In this document: positions 42,419-50,997 of the stretch, piece by piece
How the letters are laid out: each line of letters begins with the position of its first letter
How positions within the stretch are numbered: position 1 is the stretch's first letter
The notes under the pieces: model-generated
Databases searched by the model: none
Seen by the model: only the letters and a program-made list of their open reading frames with translations
Told to the model about the DNA's origin: nothing
Position numbers and translations under genes: made by a program
Assembly: GCA_964388155.1 (NCBI GenBank)
Contig: CAYLYH010000004.1
Span: forward strand, 1-64,000
Reading direction: 5' to 3'
From: JACNKV01 sp964388155
GTDB lineage: Bacteria > Fidelibacterota > Marinisomatia > Marinisomatales > JACNKV01
DNA: 64,000 nucleotides

Positions 42419-45406
42419 TTAAATAAATATCCGACTCAGACTCGCCATTTTCTCCACCGAAACCGTGCACACACCAAAGGCTTTTTCGATTTTGCCACGG
42501 ATGAGAAACAGGGTTTCCCAATGAATCAGATCTCTGTACTCCTTAAACGCCTCCGGGAATAACACACACTCAAAGATGTCCGTTTCATCCTCTAAGGTTA
42601 GAAATTCCATCGCTTCTCTGTGTTTTGTGCGGGCTTCTTTCCTTGTGATGTACACACCCGCAAGGCGGACGGTTTTCCCCACATGCTTCAAGATGTCTTT
42701 CGCAGATAGAACTTTTCCATTCAGCCGTGATTCGTACGGTGCCAACGGATGACGCGTTATCGGGAAACCGAATGTGTCTATTTCTAGTTGATGATGTTCT
42801 TCTGAAGTCAGTGGTTCAGAATTTGGAGACGCTGAAAGCGGTTCGCGAGATGAATCCTGAAGGCAAGAGGTGGCAACGCTATAAGCAATATCGCGATGTG
42901 TTTTTTTAAATTCTAATGTTTTGAAACACCCCGCATTTGTCAACGCCATTGCATCAGACAAATCAGGATTTATGCGGATCATAAAATCCCCCAAAGAGTC
43001 AAACTCACCGAGGTTTCGTTCGGCCAATATTTCCTTAATTGTGTTTTCTTTGAGACCTTTGATACTCATAAACCCCATTCGAATTTTTCGGTTTCTTCCC
43101 CGATACTCCAAAAAACTCCGGTTAATGTCCGGCGGTAATATCTGAATTCCAAACCGACGGGCTTCACTGAGATAGGCGTATGTGTAGTAATATCCGCCTT
43201 GGTTGGTCAGTACTGCCGCCAAAAATTCAGCCGTGTGGTGTGCTTTCAGATATGCACACGTAAATGACAGCATCGCATACGATGCCGAATGCGGCTTGCA
43301 AAATGAATATCCTTTGAACGATGCAATCATGTCCCACACTTTTTCAATGACTTCCTCAGGATATCCTCGCTCCCGCGCACCGTGGGTGAATTTTTTCTTC
43401 CATGCCAATATCAAATATTGGAGTGACGTTCGGCTCATGGTTTTTTGCAAGGAATCCGATTCGGCGTATCGCATCCCTGCCATGACACGTGCGGCAAGCG
43501 ATACTTGCTCTTCGTACACCATAATTCCGTAACTCTCCTCCAAAAATTTTAAATCAGGATGGGGCAGTTCCCATGGCTCTCCGTGTATGCGTTTCAGCAT
43601 GATGTTCGTAAATCGGTTTGCCGCCGGCCGGATAATGGACGAATAAATCACGACGTGCTCAAAATCTACTTTGCCGGCTTTTGCCAATAATTGCCGTGTG
43701 GCAGGACTTTCAATATAAAATACGCCCATTGTTTTTCCGGCTTTCATTAGTTTTTCGGTTTTTGGATCACCGACCGGCTGAATCGTGTGATAATCTACAA
43801 AACGGCTGGATACTACACGCGCCCCTTTGTTCAAATTGACCTGTTTAAGTGTGTCTCTCACGACAGATAAACTTCGGTTTCCGAGTAAATCAATTTTCAG
43901 TAAGCCGGAATCTTCGACTTGGTCTTTTTCCCACTCGGTGATTTGCACACCTTTTGGCGCACGCAACACAGGAACGTATTTCCTGATTTCATCCGGCACA
44001 ATAACCACTCCGCCAGGATGTACGGACGGATTGCGAAACACGCCTACAATTTTTTCACTTTCACGGATGACCTTCCAAAGCGCATCGTCCAGTTTTGCAA
44101 CAGCGAATCGTGAATCCGTGCGAATCCATGTTTCAAGATCTGTTCGTGACACATAATATCCCATCCGTTTTGTGATGTGATTGATTTCATCCTCAGAAAA
44201 TCCGTACACTTTTGCCACTTCCCGTACGGCGGATCGCGGTCGCAAAAACACCTGATTTGCCACCATTGCGGTTCTGTCCTCACCATATTTCCCAAATACA
44301 TAATCTAAAATATCATCTCGCTCATCCCACGGGAAATCCACATCAATATCGGGCATATCTTCCCGTTCCGGATGGATGAACCTCTCAAACTGTAGCTGGT
44401 ATTTTATCGGGTCCACTTGCGTGATAAACAAGCAATAGCTGACGATGGAAGCCGCGGCAGAGCCCCGCCCAATTGTTGACTTTGTCTGTCGAACAATATC
44501 CCGGACAATCAGAAAGTACGGAGCGAATCCTTTTTGCGAAGTCAGATCCAACTCGTATTGAATACGTCCTTTCACAGCAGAATTCAATTCATCGTACTGA
44601 TGTCCGTAACGTGTTTCTGCGCCTTGCCGTACTAATCGCTCTAATATTTGGTTTGCCTTATGCGTTTTTTTCAAAGACAATCCCGGGAAAATTGTATTTA
44701 CAAAAGACCAGTCCGTTTTGCATCTGTCTGCCAAATACCGGCTGTTATTCATCGCCTCCAAGCTATTCGGGAAAAGATCAATCATCTCTTTTTCAGACCG
44801 TAACCAACAGCGATGATTGGCAGTCTCATCTGGTGGAAGGTCAGACAAAGTTGTATTTCCTTCAATCGCCCTAAGAATCCGGTGCGTTTTGTAATCACCA
44901 GGGCGGCGAAAGTACACATTCCCCGTTGCTACAATCTCTAAACGATAGTGCGTTGCCAATGAGGTCGCCTGCCGTTCCGTTACTCCAGGACGAAGCTCCA
45001 CAAACAAATGCGTATCAGGAATAAATATTGATAACGCCTCCAAAACGTGTTTTTGATGCGCAAGAACGAACACTCCGGCGGACTTGGTTTTTAGCAACGA
45101 TGCGGCAGACTGATTCTTGTTATCATGAACGGCGGATATGATGCGGCAGAGATTTTCATACCCCAACTGATTTTCCACCAGTAAAATAATGTCGTCCGTA
45201 TCCGTGATGATATTCGCCCCCGCAATCGGACGAACTCCGACCTCTCTCGCCTGCTGAACAAATCGGATGAACCCCCACAATCCGTTTACGTCAGTAAGCG
45301 CAACGCTTGGCATCCCCATCTTTGCGATACGAGCAATGATCTCGTTCTGGGGCATCGTTCCGCGCATGGCAGAATAATTAGAATGAAGATTTAGATGGAT
45401 AAACAT
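42419..45406 (-). CDS. dnaE2: DNA polymerase III alpha subunit, error-prone DnaE2/ImuC type
   Basis: A 995-residue C-family polymerase, shorter than replicative DnaE (about 1160), with a truncated C-terminus. The N-terminal PHP domain has HLNLHSNYS but reads ALTDVNGL where a TDH is usual, so PHP metal binding is impaired. Polymerase signatures GRGSAAAS (313-320) and the catalytic PDIDVDF (352-358) are intact, with the third aspartate region LLKIDLLGNRS. A helix-hairpin and an OB domain end the protein (VRLAGVYITRKEARTKHREA). It sits downstream of imuB-like and lexA on the same strand, the mutagenesis cassette layout, so it should carry out translesion synthesis after DNA damage. An octamer spacer separates it from imuB-like, and its ATG has no ribosome-binding site. 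Confidence 0.88.
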   Translation of the reverse strand: MFIHLNLHSNYSAMRGTMPQNEIIARIAKMGMPSVALTDVNGLWGFIRFVQQAREVGVRPIAGANIITDTDDIILLVENQLGYENLCRIISAVHDNKNQSAASLLKTKSAGVFVLAHQKHVLEALSIFIPDTHLFVELRPGVTERQATSLATHYRLEIVATGNVYFRRPGDYKTHRILRAIEGNTTLSDLPPDETANHRCWLRSEKEMIDLFPNSLEAMNNSRYLADRCKTDWSFVNTIFPGLSLKKTHKANQILERLVRQGAETRYGHQYDELNSAVKGRIQYELDLTSQKGFAPYFLIVRDIVRQTKSTIGRGSAAASIVSYCLFITQVDPIKYQLQFERFIHPEREDMPDIDVDFPWDERDDILDYVFGKYGEDRTAMVANQVFLRPRSAVREVAKVYGFSEDEINHITKRMGYYVSRTDLETWIRTDSRFAVAKLDDALWKVIRESEKIVGVFRNPSVHPGGVVIVPDEIRKYVPVLRAPKGVQITEWEKDQVEDSGLLKIDLLGNRSLSVVRDTLKQVNLNKGARVVSSRFVDYHTIQPVGDPKTEKLMKAGKTMGVFYIESPATRQLLAKAGKVDFEHVVIYSSIIRPAANRFTNIMLKRIHGEPWELPHPDLKFLEESYGIMVYEEQVSLAARVMAGMRYAESDSLQKTMSRTSLQYLILAWKKKFTHGARERGYPEEVIEKVWDMIASFKGYSFCKPHSASYAMLSFTCAYLKAHHTAEFLAAVLTNQGGYYYTYAYLSEARRFGIQILPPDINRSFLEYRGRNRKIRMGFMSIKGLKENTIKEILAERNLGEFDSLGDFMIRINPDLSDAMALTNAGCFKTLEFKKTHRDIAYSVATSCLQDSSREPLSASPNSEPLTSEEHHQLEIDTFGFPITRHPLAPYESRLNGKVLSAKDILKHVGKTVRLAGVYITRKEARTKHREAMEFLTLEDETDIFECVLFPEAFKEYRDLIHWETLFLIRGKIEKAFGVCTVSVEKMASLSRIFI

Positions 45407-45530
45407 GGGACGGGTGATTAAGTGTTAGGGTGCTGGGTGGGTTTGAGTGCTCACTGCTTCTGTCAACTGCTACTCTTTTCTACTCACTACTTTTCACTTT
45501 CTACTTTATGAACTTTCTACTCACCATTCA
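45407..45530. repeat. Octamer-repeat spacer between imuB-like and dnaE2
   Basis: The whole 124-base spacer is repeat. The plus strand starts G-rich (TAAGTGTT, AGGGTGCT, GGGTGGGT, TTGAGTGC) and turns C-rich (CTACTCTT, TTCTACTC, ACTACTTT, TCACTTT, CTACTTTA, TGAACTTT, CTACTCAC, CATTCACT). In the direction of transcription it is G-rich after the imuB stop and C-rich before dnaE2. Confidence 0.75.
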
Positions 45531-46667
45531 CTAATAAATACTTTTCATTCCATACTTTTTTCGAATTGCATCAACAGCATGAGATAATCGAATATCTTTT
45601 CTATCCGAATGGCTGAACAAGTCCAGTTGCGTCGTATGATATACAAAATGAGAAGCATCCGCAAGAATGGTTCGAATACGATTCCGGCGTACATTTGCAC
45701 AATCAAACAGTTGCTGTAATACGGCAAATACCGATGTATTATCAATGGCATCCAGTTTCCCCATTTTCGATCGTTTAATTCCGTCTGTGTAATGAATCTC
45801 CATCCGCACGTTTTTTGCTGTCTGCCCGCGTTTTCGCAAGCGGAATCCTACCTGTCCGGAGAGCGTCATGACGGCGGAACGAAGGTCCTCCTTGTCATTG
45901 GTATCTGTCGGTAGAACAACTTGCTCTGTGATATGTTCTTTGAGTTGGGGCGGGCGAACTGCGGACAAATCTTTGCCCTCTGCTTCAAGGGCTATTTTTT
46001 TTGTAAACTTCCCAAAGAGTGCCTGAGCATCGGTTTCATGACGAACAACAGACTGAATATGAACGATTTTGTTCAGAAATAAAAATTGGATGACTTTTTT
46101 CACCGGTGGCTGCTGAACGGTTGGAAGCATCCATGAATCCAGCGGTGAGAGGAATGATGATTCGTCACCGGGGAACACTTCATGCACAATTTCCGGAATG
46201 ACCGATGTGGAAATCGTGCTCACCAATTTATTGGTGCTGATCCCCACCGCGCCTTTGAGATGCGTTTTTTCATCAATGGTTTGCGCAAGACGTGTACCGG
46301 TATTTTGCAGGTTTTTATACACGGAGTTCATCCCGTTCATATCCAGATAAAACTGACCGAAACTGCCGGGTTCCACCACCGGCGTAAAGGAGGACACAGT
46401 GGTATAAAGGTAGCGGTTCAGCCGGGAATACAGCGAATGATTATAAGGCAGCATCAGCACGTTGCGGTTCATTTGCCGCGCCAATGAGCGGCTCATACCA
46501 AGATAAAGCCCTTCCTCTTGCGCTTCGTTCGACAGGCTGACGATGGTGCCGTCCTGTCGATTAGAAGACACGATGACAACGGCACGGGTTTGCAGGGATG
46601 TATCCATCATCCTCTCTGCCTGCAACTCAAAGTTTTTCAGCCGAAGATGGAACACCGACCGGTGCAT
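45531..46667 (-). CDS. imuB: ImuB-like inactive Y-family polymerase homologue
   Basis: A 378-residue Y-family polymerase relative. The first catalytic aspartate is missing: the usual D-x-SFFAxVE start reads HLRLKNFELQAE. The second motif reads FYLDMNGM instead of the SxDE pair. This loss, the short C-terminus and the position between lexA and dnaE2 fit ImuB, which recruits the error-prone polymerase rather than copying DNA. A clamp-binding motif QLDLF is present at residues 347-351, as expected for ImuB. It begins three bases after the lexA stop. No imuA is present. Confidence 0.82.
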   Translation of the reverse strand: MHRSVFHLRLKNFELQAERMMDTSLQTRAVVIVSSNRQDGTIVSLSNEAQEEGLYLGMSRSLARQMNRNVLMLPYNHSLYSRLNRYLYTTVSSFTPVVEPGSFGQFYLDMNGMNSVYKNLQNTGTRLAQTIDEKTHLKGAVGISTNKLVSTISTSVIPEIVHEVFPGDESSFLSPLDSWMLPTVQQPPVKKVIQFLFLNKIVHIQSVVRHETDAQALFGKFTKKIALEAEGKDLSAVRPPQLKEHITEQVVLPTDTNDKEDLRSAVMTLSGQVGFRLRKRGQTAKNVRMEIHYTDGIKRSKMGKLDAIDNTSVFAVLQQLFDCANVRRNRIRTILADASHFVYHTTQLDLFSHSDRKDIRLSHAVDAIRKKYGMKSIY

Positions 46668-46670
46668 GGC

Positions 46671-47273
46671 TCAGTACTCCCTGAATGAGTAGAGCAGGAT
46701 GCCGTTAATACTGAAGTCGTCTGATTCGTGAACGTGAATCACCGGATAATCTGGGTTTCGCGGATGGAGTTCGACTCCGGTGTTTGTCGGATAATAATAT
46801 TTTAGCGTGGTTTCTCCGTTTATGAGTGCGACAACAATTTGCCCCGGTTTTGCTGTCGGGTTTTTACGGACAATAATATAATCCCCATCTTCAATTTGTT
46901 CTTCGATCATGGAATCTCCTTTGACCTTCAGAACAAAATTATCCGGATGAACCAGTGGCGCGGGCACGGCAATAGACTCCGCATTTTCGAGTGCTTCGAT
47001 TGGATATCCCGCAGCGATCAGTCCTAAAAGCGGAAGGGTGGCGGGCGTGGCGTGCTCCTGCTCTGTGAGGGTGAGCGCCCGCTTTCCGTTTGGACCTTTT
47101 GTCCGATATAAATGTCCGCCTTCAGTCAGCACACGGACGTACCAATTCACCGTCCCCAACGACCCGAACCCCAGTCCGGCCATAATTTCTTCGTAAGACG
47201 GCGATTGCCCGTGGATGAGGGTGTGCCTCCGGATAAAATCCAGAAACCGTTTTTGTTTGAATGAAAGGGACAT
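46671..47273 (-). CDS. lexA: LexA-type SOS repressor
   Basis: A 200-residue repressor. An N-terminal winged helix (SPSYEEIMAGLGFGSLGTVN) is followed by the S24 latent protease domain. The self-cleavage site is Ala88-Gly89 in IAAGYPIEA, and the catalytic pair is Ser121 (KVKGDSM) and Lys158 (GETTLKYYY). DNA damage and RecA should trigger cleavage. The start at the ATG 47273 is chosen over a TTG nine bases earlier. It heads the lexA - imuB-like - dnaE2 operon, which it should repress itself. A second, global LexA may exist elsewhere. Confidence 0.92.
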   Translation of the reverse strand: MSLSFKQKRFLDFIRRHTLIHGQSPSYEEIMAGLGFGSLGTVNWYVRVLTEGGHLYRTKGPNGKRALTLTEQEHATPATLPLLGLIAAGYPIEALENAESIAVPAPLVHPDNFVLKVKGDSMIEEQIEDGDYIIVRKNPTAKPGQIVVALINGETTLKYYYPTNTGVELHPRNPDYPVIHVHESDDFSINGILLYSFREY

Positions 47274-47285
47274 GTGTTTCAAATA

Positions 47286-47306
47286 CCCGTAAGTTACTCG
47301 TAAGTA
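47286..47306. promoter_or_regulatory. Candidate LexA operator
   Basis: Directly upstream of lexA lie two direct copies of CGTAAGT (47288-47294 and 47299-47305), exactly 11 bases apart. They overlap a dyad TTACTCGTAA (47294-47303; TTAC/GTAA arms). One helical turn between copies and the position 13 bases before the start fit an autoregulatory site. No match to a published LexA box of this phylum is claimed. Confidence 0.45.
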
Positions 47307-47461
47307 TTTTACGCAAAAAACAAATGGGAATCAAGGAAAATTGTGAACAGTGGTTGGTGTATTTTTTGACCGGCTTTTTGGATTACGCTTGACTTTTACC
47401 CTGTGGCGGTCGCACACTTTCTGTCGTTACTCATCTGTCCATTTCTTTTTGGAGGCACATT

Positions 47462-47954
47462 ATGAAAAACAGAGCTTTATTCGTGGTACTTCTTCTGTGT
47501 TTAATTTTAACCGGTACCGTGTTTGCACAAACTGATAGCATCTACACGGAAGTGTATAGTGATACTGCCATCATTTGGCATACTAACTCCGAACGAAATT
47601 GTGGCTCATTATATGACATGGATGTTTCGCTTGACGGAGACCTTTTTACTATTACAGAAGTAGATACAGAAGATTTGGCGTATTGTGAATGCATATTTAA
47701 TTTTTCTGTAACATTAACCGGATTAAACCCGGAATACTATGACGTGGATGTGTTCAGCGATGAGCTTCGTACAGATGATACAACTTATTGGGGGTGCAAC
47801 TTCTTTTGTGATTGGAGCATTGGTAAACGGCATCACAAAACCAGGTACACATACGATTGAATGGGATGCTTCTGAATTTTCAAGCGGTGTCTATTTTGTA
47901 CAGATGGTCGCCGGAAAGCTTATTGAAACACAGAAAGTTTTGTTGATGAAATAA
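47462..47954 (+). pseudogene. Frameshifted secreted protein with remnant type IX sorting domain
   Basis: The gene opens with a perfect GGAGG ribosome-binding site (47451-47455) and a signal peptide (MKNRALFVVLLLCLILTG, cleavage near VFAQ). An extracellular domain of about 95 residues with several cysteines follows. From about 47800 the sense shifts by one frame. The original frame ends in CDWSIGKRHH and a stop at 47860, while the other frame continues LVNGITKPGTHTIEWDASEF and SSGVYFVQMVAG to the stop at 47954. That is the second half of a sorting domain. The NYPNPFNP first half is absent, so about 30 codons were lost together with the frameshift. The product as it stands would not be sorted to the surface. 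Confidence 0.75.
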
Positions 47955-47964
47955 CCACGTTTCG

Positions 47965-50900
47965 TTAACGCATGAGACTCATTTTTCGGGTCTGTGATTG
48001 ACCGTTGGTTGTTATCTTGCAAAAATACACTCCGGATGAAACATAACGCCCGTGTTGATCTGCCCCTGTCCACACAGTCTGATGATTTCCGGCGGATTTA
48101 CGATCACTCACAATTCGGTTTACTTTTCTACCAAGTGCATCATAAATCGTAATATCCACCATCCCATCCGTCGGTACTGCGTAGCGAATCACGGTAACAG
48201 GGTTGAATGGGTTCGGAAAGTTCGGATACAAAGCCATTTCATTCGGGAGGACGGGATTTTCATCCGTGGCGTTTACCGTAAAATCAAGGACCTGTGCATA
48301 AATGTTTTTCAGTTGGTTCTTGCCCGAACTGCGGTTATCTTCCCATACCATAAGAAATGTACCATCCTCATCAGAGAGTTTGGTAATTGTTGGTGCAACC
48401 TGATCGAAACTGATATCACAAACAGGAAGCCCGCTGTTTCCGTATCCAAATTCGGTTCCGTTCCAAGTCTGCATATAAATATCCGCCGTACTGCTGTCCG
48501 GTGAATCCTGCCAAACGGCAATGTATGTATCGTCGATTCCCTCAATAGACGGCGACTGCTGATTTCTTGGGAGTTCTACAAATGCAAATTCCTCCGACGT
48601 TTCCAGTGTAGAGAGATTGACAGAGGTGCAAACGATGTCATAATCCTGTCCGCTTTGATAATCCTCCCAACACAAAAATACGTCTTCTTCTGATGTATTC
48701 AGCATCATTGACGGATTTAATTGATCATTCTCTTTTTCTACAATAACGAAGCCATTCTCTGCTCCTGCAGTTGTTCCGTCAAAATTGATAACCAGCCCAA
48801 AAATATCTGCATTGGCACTTCGGGCATCTTTCCAGACAACAAACACACCGTTCGGTGTCGATATTGCACTGATTGTCTCCTGATGTCCTTCAGCTTCGGT
48901 AACCACCAGTGGATATGACGGCCACTCTTCCGGTTCAACGCCGTCACCATTCAATGCTTTTGCATAGATGTTTAAATTATTCCACGGACCTCCATACCAT
49001 ACAGCGACACATCCTCCTCCGGGAAGTGGTTCAAGTGCCTGGACGTAATCATATTCCGCAAATTCGTACAAGAGTATCCCGCCGTCTTGCCATTGGGGAA
49101 CTCCGAATTCATCATATTTTTGCACGTATACATCTTGATCCCATGTCTCACGGACATCCGAAAATGCACAATACACATACCCCATTTCATCTACAGTCAG
49201 TTCAGAATATTCCTGATTGGATGGATATTCGACGGTAAAAATCGGTGTTCCATTCGGATCGCCGACCATACTCAAATCATGGTTTAATACTTGGTAATAC
49301 TGAATAACGGTTCCCCATTCATCTTCACTTTGAAAGTTCAAAAATATATGGTCTCCAACTGTAACCGCTTTCGGTTTTGTTTGTTTTGGGTTTTCACTTA
49401 ACGGCACCCCGTTATACTCTCCGGACAGGTGAAAATCCCTTGAGACCAGTTGACCGTAAATTTGCGGATTTTCTCCTCCCAATCGATTATCTTCCCAGTA
49501 AATCAGCACTCGATCATCTTCAATATATAATGTTTTTGGGGCGATAGCATCTCCATCAATTCCAAAATATATTTCCTCACCGTTAGGGGCTAATGATATT
49601 TCCATGTCCTGAGAAATATGCTGTACATACATCCCCGGGCTTCCCATACGCCAATCAGACCACAATACAAACACACCGCCGTGTTGATCCATACGTACTA
49701 TCGGGCTTTCTTGCAAATTTACTTCCTCGCAAATGCCCAATCCGTTTTCAGCAAAAGAAAGTGTTCCGTCTGAATGGATATGCTGCAAAAAGATATCTTC
49801 TTCCGGATGAGGTGCATTTCGTTCATCCATCCATGTCATAAACACACTACCCGTGTTATCAACCGTTAGCCGGGGCTGAGTTTGTTTGCCGTTTGCCGTG
49901 CAGATGGGTTTCCCTGAATTTTCCCATTGTGCGCCTTCTTCCAACGTATATCGTTGTGCATAAATATCACCCGAGAAACCATTTAAACGGAAATCTGTCC
50001 AAACGATATACGCAGACTCTGCATCCGCTTTGACCCTTGGTTTACTCTGTTTTGTGGGATCATCACACACTGTAGCGCCATTCGGATCTAATAACATATT
50101 TCCCTCGCCATCCAAATATTGAATATATACATCTCCGCTGGTCGGGTTATTCCGATAATCTTCCCAAACAACCACCGTTGTGTCACCGACAACATGAGTC
50201 ACTTTTGGGGCAATTTCTTTTATACCGGGCTGGGCAGATAAGGGAATCCCCCCCTCTTCAAGTGTTGACCAAAGAGGTGAGCAGATGGTATCTATCCGCT
50301 GGGCATAGATGTCTTTTTCCTCAGCAATACGGGTATCTCTCCATACCATCATGGCAAATCCATCTCCTGCATTTTCTAAACTAATTGTGGTATGCTCTCC
50401 ATCGTTTGTAACAACAGGCACACCAGTCCCCGGGGATAATATTTCTCCATCATAAGAAATATGTGTCGAATATATTTGCCCATTAATTCCGCTCAATTCA
50501 GATTGGTCAATCCAGATAACAAAAGCCCCTCCTAATCCATCTACACACATATTCAGCGCAGTTTGAGCTCCTTCGACTGAAGATAATGCAACACCATCTT
50601 CATTCCAGGCCAACGAGCCATCTGTCAGAACATGTTGAGCATAAACATCTCCTTTTTCGGGTTCGTTTCGATAATCTATCCAAGCGATATACACACCTCC
50701 TTGCCTGTCAGACACCGCCAATGGGTCTTCTTGCCGACCCTCAGAAAGCACAACGGGAGTTCCCTGTTCTGTCCAAAGGGGGTTCCCTGTTTCATCGACT
50801 TTTTGTGCATAAATATCCCGACCGCCATATCGGGTATCTGACCATATAAAGATCATTTCGTTCTCAAATCCGACTGTTGCTGTTCTTTGCCATTCGGTAT

Positions 50901-50997
50901 GAACTCCCTGCCGAATTTTTACACCGTCTTCATCCCAAACAAACTGTGAAAACAAACTGGAGAGCATAAAGAGAAATAATATAATTTGTCTCATCAT
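47965..50997 (-). CDS. Secreted beta-propeller protein with type IX sorting domain
   Basis: A 1010-residue protein with a short signal peptide (about residues 1-18). About fifteen repeats with the core W-x-D-x-R followed by DIYAQ (WSDTRYGGRDIYAQK, WEDYRNNPTSGDVYIQY, WTDFRLNGFSGDIYAQR) make one or two beta-propellers. The C-terminus is a type IX sorting domain: LYPNFPNPFNPVTVIRYAVP, IYDALGRKV, SSGVYFCKI. It should be exported and fixed to the cell surface; no enzyme motif is visible. It is the last gene of the polyglutamate operon, starting one base after the preceding lipoprotein stop. Confidence 0.88.
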   Translation of the reverse strand: MMRQIILFLFMLSSLFSQFVWDEDGVKIRQGVHTEWQRTATVGFENEMIFIWSDTRYGGRDIYAQKVDETGNPLWTEQGTPVVLSEGRQEDPLAVSDRQGGVYIAWIDYRNEPEKGDVYAQHVLTDGSLAWNEDGVALSSVEGAQTALNMCVDGLGGAFVIWIDQSELSGINGQIYSTHISYDGEILSPGTGVPVVTNDGEHTTISLENAGDGFAMMVWRDTRIAEEKDIYAQRIDTICSPLWSTLEEGGIPLSAQPGIKEIAPKVTHVVGDTTVVVWEDYRNNPTSGDVYIQYLDGEGNMLLDPNGATVCDDPTKQSKPRVKADAESAYIVWTDFRLNGFSGDIYAQRYTLEEGAQWENSGKPICTANGKQTQPRLTVDNTGSVFMTWMDERNAPHPEEDIFLQHIHSDGTLSFAENGLGICEEVNLQESPIVRMDQHGGVFVLWSDWRMGSPGMYVQHISQDMEISLAPNGEEIYFGIDGDAIAPKTLYIEDDRVLIYWEDNRLGGENPQIYGQLVSRDFHLSGEYNGVPLSENPKQTKPKAVTVGDHIFLNFQSEDEWGTVIQYYQVLNHDLSMVGDPNGTPIFTVEYPSNQEYSELTVDEMGYVYCAFSDVRETWDQDVYVQKYDEFGVPQWQDGGILLYEFAEYDYVQALEPLPGGGCVAVWYGGPWNNLNIYAKALNGDGVEPEEWPSYPLVVTEAEGHQETISAISTPNGVFVVWKDARSANADIFGLVINFDGTTAGAENGFVIVEKENDQLNPSMMLNTSEEDVFLCWEDYQSGQDYDIVCTSVNLSTLETSEEFAFVELPRNQQSPSIEGIDDTYIAVWQDSPDSSTADIYMQTWNGTEFGYGNSGLPVCDISFDQVAPTITKLSDEDGTFLMVWEDNRSSGKNQLKNIYAQVLDFTVNATDENPVLPNEMALYPNFPNPFNPVTVIRYAVPTDGMVDITIYDALGRKVNRIVSDRKSAGNHQTVWTGADQHGRYVSSGVYFCKITTNGQSQTRKMSLMR

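Noticed and set aside
42727..44874. Several plus-strand open frames opposite dnaE2
   Set aside because: They are antisense shadows of conserved polymerase sequence with no independent protein pattern.
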